From NCBI GenBank assembly GCA_018857735.1, contig JABMCL010002100.1, positions 742,501-806,500 of the forward strand: a stretch of 64,000 nt of DNA, written 5' to 3'. The notes beneath the pieces are model-generated. The model was not told the DNA's origin. It made no database searches and worked only from the letters and a program-made list of their open reading frames with translations. This document shows, piece by piece, positions 57,290 through 64,000 of the stretch. The position numbers and the translations under genes are program-made. Numbering within the stretch: position 1 is the first letter of the stretch; the number at the start of each line of letters is the position of its first letter. This DNA is from Alviniconcha marisindica (taxonomy: Eukaryota; Mollusca; Gastropoda; Provannidae).

Positions 57290-60200
57290 CTGGGGAGAAG
57301 AGGACAGAGATGAGAACAAAAATTGAGCAAGGAGCTGGAAAGAAGAAGCGATGAGAACAAAAACTGAGCAGGGAACAGGGAAGAAGAAGACAGAGATGAA
57401 AACAAACGGCTCAAAACACAACTGGACCATTGTACTAATACAGCAACAGATAACTGATTTTTTAATGCCCAATCAACCATGGTTATATAAGGGCAAAGCT
57501 CATTTTGTCAGAACACAATACTTGGTAAAAACTTCTACATATTACAGCTAGTACATCATCAAACAAAAACACAGTATTAAGTGGTTCTGACCGGCAGTCG
57601 TACACTGTCAATTAAAAACACAGCATCAAGTTGTTCTGACCTGGAGTCGGCGGTTGATGCGGGCTTGGTGTGCTGCATTGGAGTTGGGGTGAGTGCTGCT
57701 CCCTGGTATTTCAAATGGCTCTTCTGAAACCTTCTCGCCATACTCCAGACAGATGGTGATCCCTAGAGCAAAGCAACAAGACCGTGACCCTCAGGCAACA
57801 AGATGGACATCACCAGTAGAATGCAATGGCATGCTGACCCTACAACACAGCAACAATCCCTAGAACAACGCCGCAGCATGAGACCCCTAGCACAGAGTAA
57901 CACCATACTGATCCTGACAACCAGTGTTGTAGCATGCTGACCCCTAATAACCTTCACGGTCCCGAGAACAACAGTTGTAGCATGCTGACCCCTAATAACC
58001 ATAATGATCGTGAGAACAAAATGGTGTTGTAGCATGCTGGCCCCTAATAACCATAATGATCCTGAGAACAAAATGGTGTTGTAGCATGCTGACCCCCTAA
58101 TAACCATAATGATCCTGAGAATAAAACATTGTATCATGTTGAACACTAAAAACAGAGTAACAACATGGTAATCCCGAGAAGAAAGCTGTAGCATGGTGAT
58201 CCATGCAACAAAGCACACAAGAAGAGGTCTTACTGTCTACTTACTTATGACAGTCTGAACATCCAGGGAGGACCCTGTCCAGTCGACAGGACATTAAAAC
58301 CAATCAGTAACTCTTTTCCAGGCACTGGCCGTGCTTGTGGGTGCAGGTGACTAAATTCGATGGAATCTAAATGGCTATGCTCCATAGTATTCCCAAGACT
58401 GAATTCCACTATGTGCATGACTATTCACGTGGCTAAAAGCATTTGTATGTATGACTAAATTTCACTGTACGTTTGATTAAATTCCACACTATGCACCTGA
58501 CCAAATTCCACTGCATTCACACAACTATTGCTGTATCCATGTGACTTAATTCATGCATCCCCATGATTACATTATGCTTTTTCAAAATAACTAAATTCAA
58601 GTGTCCAAATAACTAAATTCCACTGCATCCAGATGATGAAAGGTTTTCTTGGGAAGTAACAGCAGGCTTTTCATAAACTGATGCATAAAGTACTTACAGT
58701 CTACACTGACAACCCATTTTCCTCCCAAAATGGCGTGGAGATACTTCAGAGTGCGGGGGCACTGGCCATCTGAATTCACACTGCTCACAACGTGGGTCAC
58801 TGCAAAATGCAAACTAGGCTTCATCATTTCATTCCAATCCCCTGACGTTGGAATCCATCGGCCTAAAATGTAGGAATAAAGTGAACCTTTGCATAAACAG
58901 TTAAAGTTGGTTTCTCCTCAGTGCATGAACCTCTAAAAGTTAGATTTAAGCTAGCTTAAAACCCTTCGCTGCTTCAGCCTAGGATATTTTGGGGCTGAAA
59001 AAGTGCGCACGCATGCCTGAAACCAAAAAAATTTCAGGCATGTAACAAATCTTTCAGTATTGTGCATATTGATGCAAATCCTTCCACACACGTTTAGTGT
59101 GATTCAATGATACTGGAAGTGGATATGTATAGTGAAACACCCGTTTTCAAATCGCAAAGTGTGTGATAGTTATGAAAATATAATAGGGGAACTCCTCTGT
59201 AAAAGGCGATGTGTGTTGAGCATGACTGATGTACAGTGTACATGGTAGATCTCTTCAAATGATAATATATATGTGTGGAATGTTGAAGGCATACAATTCA
59301 CAAAGGAAACTGCACTTTAGTGTTCATGTAATGTGGCTGGTACATGACTGTATTACATGGTGAGAACCCCTCTTTAAACGACAATATGTCTCTGTGAAGC
59401 ATGGTTAGTATATTTGTTTATAGAACACTTGTCAAGCACCTCATCCTGAGATCAGCCCTAAGCGTTTTACGATGGCAACTGTAGTGCTTTTTTGCTTCTG
59501 AGCAGACCCACTGCACTCTAGCATTTTGTGACTCTGAATGAGTGACTGTAGCTTTACACAGCGTGTTTCTGAATATCCACTTAAGTGGTTAAAGAGCTGA
59601 TTAGGCGTTACATGGCTGGTGCCACACTGAACTGCTGCTGTCCCACTGTCAACGCACATTCTGTGTACACCATACCATCATGCACCAGTTTACAATGTCA
59701 CATTATTTGATGCCACAGACGTAGGGTGCACGAGTGTTTAGCTGTAACCTGCCACCCGCACTCTTGGCAGAATGACCAGGATCTTTTACATGCTACTGGG
59801 CAACACGGGAGTAGAACGGATACTGAAATAAGAGTCAGCACAGAAAATTGACCCTGGAGAAGAAAGTTCTCCTGCCACTCCTTGACCCTGGAGAAGAAAG
59901 TTCTCCCGCCACTAAACCCAAGACTTTGATCAACTGGCGCTCTGCCACTGAGCTATCCCTGCTGCCATATATAACAATATACACTGGGAAACTGCTGCCT
60001 ATACAGCCAAGTGCAAGCGCAAACCTTCAGCACAGTAGTCTTCTACAACCCTGGCATGCAGCTTGGTGGCACATTTCTGAAGTAAACCGCGCTGGTCTCT
60101 GCTCAAGGCTGTTCCCAGGAAACACAAGGACATGAACTCCTCTGCATGTTCAGGCTAAAAAATGAACAAAACATTCAACAGGTCACAGAACACCTAATAC

Positions 60201-63200
60201 TAAATTCACTCATGAAACAGCATGTACAACTTGGAATGAGAAAAAGTAGTAGCTAAAACATTTTCCATGAAATGTGCAGAGCAGTTGGCCAAAACAGATC
60301 AATAATAATGATCCTTATGTAGCGCTATACCCCGTAAAAATTATGAGCTCATGGCACTGTATATCAAGAACAAAATCATGACATTCAGCAAAAAAAGACA
60401 AATACTGTATATATACACATACAGCAACACACTAACATTCCACACCCAACCACCCACTATATGATTACACACACACAAATCCCTCTCTACCAATGAAGCT
60501 AAGTAACTGAAACAAAACTAATTTAAAAGTTTAACCTGGTTCCTCCTGATATTCCTATGTTTTGCACACCACAACTACACGAGATGCCAACTGCTATGCT
60601 AGTAGTACTTCTCAATCCTAGATTTAAGCCAGAAATTTCTGAATCAGAAGCCCAGTGTGCTAGCCATCACAGCAGCAATCGAGAAGAAAGAAGCTAGCCA
60701 TGACAGAACCAGGGAGGAATGTTGCCAGTATTGAAAAAAATCAAGAGATGAGACCAGGGATCATGGGGGCTGCCTAAGCTCTCTGGCAGGGTAAAGGGAT
60801 ACACCAACATACAACCCCCTCCCCACCTTCACAATCATGAGTGCACATGTGGAGCAAGAAGACAGACACAGCAGTGCTGACCTCAGGCAGGTCAATGACG
60901 TGATGCAACTGCAGCGCTGGTTCCTGCAGGGCAGCTCTCAATTCCGAGGTGGTTGCCAACTCCAGTGCTGTTTTGCCATGAATGCTTCTGCACACAGCAC
61001 AGTTCAAGGCAGACATTCAACAACGACGCAGTTTACAAACACCATGACCAATGACAATGAGGTGCAGGCAGACATTCAACAATGACGCAGTTTACAAACA
61101 CCATAACCTAACATGATCAATGACAATGAGGTACATCTCACCTATCTTTTCATTTCAAGCATGTGCCAATAAACTTCTTTCTCTAAATTCATTTCAGGCC
61201 ACTGTATGTCTGCAGGAAGTGTACAAAAATCAAAATGATGTCATCCAGCATTCACAATGAGTTGGAGGGGGGGAGGGGTAACAAGACAAAAGATTCTCAT
61301 AATATAAGCTCCTTCCATCCATCTCCCACACTCACCTTGCTGTGCTGGAAGCACCATAGGCCATCAGGAGGCGCACACAGTCCAGGCGGTTGTTAGCAAC
61401 AGCATCGTGCAGCGGAGTCTCATTGTCTAGGCCAGGCATGTTGACCATGGCACCATGTTGCAGCAAGACCTCTGCCACAGCTGCGTTGCCATGGTTCACT
61501 GCTTCGTGCTGTGGCACAACAACCAGAAGTTCTGCATGCAACTCAGACGCAGTGTTTCGTTAACATACTTGGGTAAGTTCTGCCAGGGAGTAATTTCATT
61601 GACATTGTTTGGGTGATGTAACTGAATGCCAAGTTCTGCACTGGGTTAATCCTGTCATAAAACTTTTTTAATATTACTGGATGTTACTTAAGTAAAGTAC
61701 TAGACAGATATGTACAAAATAAAACAGAGAGGAAAGCACAGTCTCACCAATGGTGTCCAGCCAGCATTGTCTCTGACATTTGGATTATCTCCCTTGTCCA
61801 GCAATTCTCTGACTGCAGACAGGTCACCCTAAGAGAAGAACAGAAAGTTTGTGAATGAATCTGTTGAACATTTTCAAGTAACAACATATTCCGTTGAAGT
61901 TAACAGTCTGTGGGGGATGTGTCTATTCAGAAGCTGAGGTCAGAAGATACAAGATGATGAACAACTATCCAGCAAGGCTTTATACTCTTGCATTGATCAT
62001 ACCTGTTTCTCTAGTTATGATGCATCAAAATACTCAAGTAATTGCTGTCCCAAAAGGTTTAGCAGTTCAAAAAAAAACAGAACCTGCAAACATTCATCTC
62101 TGATTCCAACCCTTCTTCCAAAGAAGTTAAAAAGGGGAGAGAAAAAAGACTGACAGCAACAAACTTCCCTCCACTAAGAATGATGACTCCGCTACAGTAT
62201 TTAAAAAAAAGTGCTTTGCACACAAATATTACCTTAATAGCAGCCACGTGCAGTGCAGTCTCCCCCTTAGCATTCCGCTTCATTTGTCCCACGTTTCTGC
62301 CTCTGCCTTTTCTGCCGGTGGATTTCTTGGCAGGGCTGGTGTTGAAAAGAGGTGAGCGCCTTGCCCTTTGCGTTGGTGAAGGTGTCGAACTTGAAGGCAA
62401 CGATCTACGTCCATTATGAGAAGTTGGTTGATCTGTGTGCGATGCTGTCTCGTCCAGCAGTGAGGGAGCCGATCTGCGTCTTGGGGTAGCATCACGGGAA
62501 CTGATGGGGGGGCGTTTCAGTGTGGATTCAAGAGAACCAGCTGAGTTGCTGCTTTTGTTGTTATTGCTCCGGAGACTTCCACTGCAACTTTGGCTGGAGG
62601 AAGGGGATTGTGAAGGGGTTCTAAAACTTTCATTGGATGAACTCATTCCGTCATCTATTCCATCTGAAGCAGCACTCGTACCTCCCTTCGGCCTCTGTCT
62701 TCCTTTCTGCCTCGCTCTTGCTCGGGATGATCTCTTAGCATGCTGCTGGGGAGAAGCATGCATACTGCTGCCATCTTCTGAGGAAGCATCCATTGCAGCT
62801 GCTGTCTCGTCATTGGCAAGGAACTGTGTCAGCGTGCTCTGATCAGGGTCTTTTTTCCTGGAGCCTGACTTCTCTCTTGCCCCTTTCCCTCGCTTACTCC
62901 TCACTCTTGTCTTTAGCGGTGGTGTTTTGGGCACTCTCAGCCTGTTTCCGCCAGCTTCATCTCCACATGCTTCCTCATACGTTTCATCCAAGCGCTCCTC
63001 ATCAGCTTCATCTGAGAGACGCTCGTCACAAAGCTGCGTCAAAGTAGTCTGTTGTGCATCTTTCTTGCCTTTCCTGAGAGCCACCTTCTGCGGCAGAGGC
63101 CTGCTGTGATTTGCTTTCCGTCCCCTGGTTGATGGTGGAGATGCTGCCTGGTGCTGCGAGGGTCGGGTGGGTTTTTCTGCAGAGTTATTGCAGTAGTTTG

Positions 63201-63308
63201 TATGGCGAGAGGTGTTCTGTGGACAGGGGGTGTTATTCTGTGTGTTGAAGCTTGGGAGTGGAGACACCACCATGGTTGTTGATGTTGAAGGCAAGTCTTT
63301 CTGGTCTT
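56951..63308 (-). CDS. BARD1: BRCA1-associated RING domain protein 1 (BARD1), 3' part
   Basis: Eight exons with fitting phases give about 730 codons to the TGA at 56953-56951: a Ser-rich disordered linker, ankyrin repeats, and two BRCT domains. Diagnostic segments are KRNAKGETALHVAAIK, DNAGWTPL, NETPLHDAVANNRLDCVRLL, FAVTHVVSS, GGKWVVSVD, LFDGCQMYLHG and VPASWVIECIATFSLVEPL. Order and spacing match BARD1, the partner of BRCA1 in the nuclear ubiquitin ligase of homologous recombination; its ankyrin and BRCT parts read nucleosome marks. The linker is about 340 residues. The RING exons lie beyond base 64000. The stop codon is 8 bp from a transposon, which therefore supplies the 3' UTR. No frame break is seen. 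Confidence 0.93.
57290..57410 (-). repeat. Acceptor-derived array at BARD1 exon h
   Basis: On the gene strand TTTCCAGCTCCTTGCTCAAT then TTTTGTTCTCATC and one further copy echo CCCCAG/CTCCCTGCTCTGTTT. Unit about 50 bp, two extra copies. Confidence 0.75.
57560..57640 (-). repeat. Donor-derived duplication at BARD1 exon g
   Basis: CCGACTCCAG/GTCAGAACAA then CTTGATGCTGTGTTT is echoed once by ACGACTGCCG/GTCAGAACCA then CTTAATACTGTGTTT, about 55 bp further into the intron. The copy keeps a GT donor. Confidence 0.75.
57641..57762 (-). CDS. BARD1: BARD1 exon g, inter-BRCT linker
   Basis: From TCTAG to GTCAGA, 122 bp. It reads ITICLEYGEKVSEEPFEIPG then NAAHQARINRRLQ. Both of its splice junctions are copied into the flanking introns. 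Confidence 0.9.
57763..58215 (-). repeat. Acceptor-derived minisatellite at BARD1 exon g
   Basis: About seven units of roughly 52 bp read TTTTGTTCTCAGGATCATTA then TGGTTATTAGGGGTCAGCAT and GCTACAACACC. They echo TTTGCTCTAG/GGATCACCAT at the true junction. Several keep CAG after a pyrimidine tract. Confidence 0.82.
58330..58640. repeat. Degenerate short tandem repeat in BARD1 intron f
   Basis: Repeats of CTAAATTCCACTGCAT type, about 20-40 bp per unit, are irregular. No exon bases are recognisable in the unit. Confidence 0.65.
58698..58862 (-). CDS. BARD1: BARD1 exon f, first BRCT
   Basis: From TTTTAG to GTAAGT, 165 bp. It reads MMKPSLHFAVTHVVSSV, CPRTLKYLHAILGGKWVVSV. Confidence 0.92.
59840..59915. 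repeat. 37-bp tandem duplication in BARD1 intron e
   Basis: TTGACCCTGGAGAAGAAAGT then TCTCCTGCCACT occurs twice. The segment from about 59720 to 59965 resembles a dispersed element ending with a tRNA-like GGCGCTCTGCCACTGAGC. Confidence 0.55.
60025..60154 (-). CDS. BARD1: BARD1 exon e, start of first BRCT
   Basis: From TTTTTAG to GTTTGC, 130 bp. It reads FMSLCFLGTALSRDQRGLLQ and CATKLHARVVEDYC, aligning with VLIGSGLSSEQQKML of human BARD1. Confidence 0.85.
60295..60480 (-). mobile_element. LINE-like 3' UTR remnant
   Basis: AATAATAATGATCCTTATGT then AGCGCTATACCCCGTAAAA is the typical tail of the CR1-like elements also seen at 26478 and 30335. It is non-coding. Confidence 0.45.
60882..60987 (-). 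CDS. BARD1: BARD1 exon d, end of ankyrin region
   Basis: From GTGCAG to GTCAGC, 106 bp. It reads SIHGKTALELATTSELRAAL then a linker LHHVIDLPE. Confidence 0.85.
61007..61125. repeat. 57-bp tandem duplication next to BARD1 exon d
   Basis: GGCAGACATTCAACAACGAC then GCAGTTTACAAACACCAT occurs twice, 20 bp upstream of the exon d acceptor on the gene strand. Confidence 0.75.
61336..61508 (-). CDS. BARD1: BARD1 exon c, ankyrin repeats
   Basis: From CCACAG to AG/GTGAGT, 173 bp. It reads HEAVNHGNAAVAEVLLQHGA then NETPLHDAVANNRLDCVRLL and MAYGASSTA. Confidence 0.92.
61748..61828 (-). CDS. BARD1: BARD1 exon b, ankyrin repeat
   Basis: From TCTTAG to GTGAGA, 81 bp. It reads GDLSAVRELLDKGDNPNV then RDNAGWTPL. 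Confidence 0.9.
62233..63308 (-). CDS. BARD1: BARD1 exon a, linker and first ankyrin start
   Basis: From TTTGCAG to GTAATA, 1076 bp, phase 1-in, 0-out. It is mostly Ser/Arg/Lys-rich disorder with clusters such as ARRSPLFNTSPAKKSTGRKG, ending KRNAKGETALHVAAIK. Two similar motifs, AQQTTLTQLCDE (about 63025-63060) and DQSTLTQFLANDE (about 62805-62845), resemble PCNA-binding PIP boxes. Confidence 0.9.
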
Positions 63309-64000
63309 CTGCAAACAAGAAACAGAAAGCAAAAACCTCTAGTCATAACTAGGCCTGTTTATAAATTTAGCACATGATCCTGAAAGGTAAAAGCAGTTCA
63401 AAGAATAGTTAGAAAGAAAAGATGCACCAAAACTGTCAGAACTATGCATGATGTGCTCATTTCGATTCATTACCTTGTGAATGTGATGAGACCCCTCACA
63501 GAATAATGAGGCATGTGTTCATGTGTAAACAAAAATAATATGCAAAATGCTAGAACTGCATTCAGGTTGTGTCCTAAAAATCAGTTTGCACAAATTCTCA
63601 TCTGGATCTGGATGAGCCTTCTACTTCAAACACTAGCAGAGGAATGCAAATGTCGAAATGATATCAACTGCAATACATCTATGATGAAGAGAAAAGAATA
63701 CACTGCATGCATACAAATCGTACCATGTGAGCAATACAACTGACAACTCATCCACATTTAAGTTCAGCTCCACACATTTCTCTGTCTGCAGTAGGTGACT
63801 GGTGTTACCATCTTTATAAGGCATAGCATCTATTGGCTGCAGCATCACTGTCAGTATCACAGATATAATGCTGATTCATATTTTTGTAAAGACAATTCAT
63901 GTCTTTGTAATTGCCTGTTTTGAATAAAACCGGTTCTGTCGTATGCTGTACACACCTGTGTCACCAAGTGGGCCTGAAACTGAGGGTATATAAATATACA
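63309..64000 (-). other. BARD1 intron upstream of exon a
   Basis: No clear exon. A possible exon end (GGCCCACTTGGTGACACAG before GTGTGT, at about 63957) has the phase needed to join exon a and could belong to an upstream BARD1 exon running past the window. Confidence 0.35.

Noticed and set aside
62180..63109. Plus-strand frames opposite BARD1 exon a
   Set aside because: They are shadows of the long BARD1 linker frame, which has matching splice phases and ankyrin sequence.
63957..63974. 18-bp BARD1 microexon
   Set aside because: Phase fits, but such a short block has little evidential weight and may be part of a longer exon beyond the window.

Overview
This is a window of animal nuclear DNA. 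It has many short exons bounded by GT/AG splice sites, kilobase-scale introns, very long dinucleotide microsatellites, a tRNA-headed SINE, several non-LTR retrotransposon fragments and a hAT-like DNA transposon. Gene content and repeat style suggest a mollusc or another lophotrochozoan. That taxon call is inference; no ribosomal or mitochondrial marker is present.

Layout. (1) 1-5148, minus strand: the first four coding exons of an animal haem peroxidase (PXD-A); the rest lies beyond base 1. Intron 1 holds a tandem triplication with a conserved 65-bp exon-like cassette. (2) 5.2-12.9 kb: intergenic ground with a LINE fragment (5.6-7.9 kb), a second LINE tail (10.1-10.6 kb), a hairpin repeat and a SINE. 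(3) 12988-25816, minus strand: a second peroxidase (PXD-B), near complete, 13 exons, with the same exon phases as PXD-A, so the two are tandem duplicates. (4) 26.5-31.1 kb: LINE 3' ends with embedded (CA)n and a Ty3/Gypsy-like gag fragment. (5) 34870-50717, plus strand: the Elongator WD40 subunit ELP2, 19 exons covering about 792 residues; only the N-terminal exon or exons were not found. (6) 52070-56936: a hAT-like transposon with a broken transposase, CAGAGCTGCCAACC ends and a CATGCA duplication on each side. (7) 56951-63308 and onward, minus strand: BARD1 linker, ankyrin repeats and BRCT pair; the RING end lies beyond base 64000. ELP2 and BARD1 converge, and the transposon lies between them, 8 bp past the BARD1 stop codon.

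The most unusual signal is shared by all these genes. Many introns carry minisatellites whose unit is a copy of the adjacent exon-intron junction: the last or first 15-60 bases of the exon plus its own splice donor or acceptor, repeated from twice to more than twenty times into the intron. One further array starts on the ELP2 stop codon. They occur at donors (PXD-A and PXD-B exon 3, PXD-B exon 10, ELP2 exon 9, BARD1 exon g) and at acceptors (PXD-B exons 6 and 9, ELP2 exons 11, 12 and 19, BARD1 exons g and h). I find this the best candidate for something not yet described.

The peroxidases would be secreted haem enzymes. PXD-B keeps the distal His, distal Arg, proximal His and the following Asn but lacks both residues that form haem ester bonds in myeloperoxidase. 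ELP2 (tRNA wobble-uridine modification through Elongator) and BARD1 (BRCA1 partner in DNA repair) are ordinary housekeeping genes. No operon-like relation is implied.
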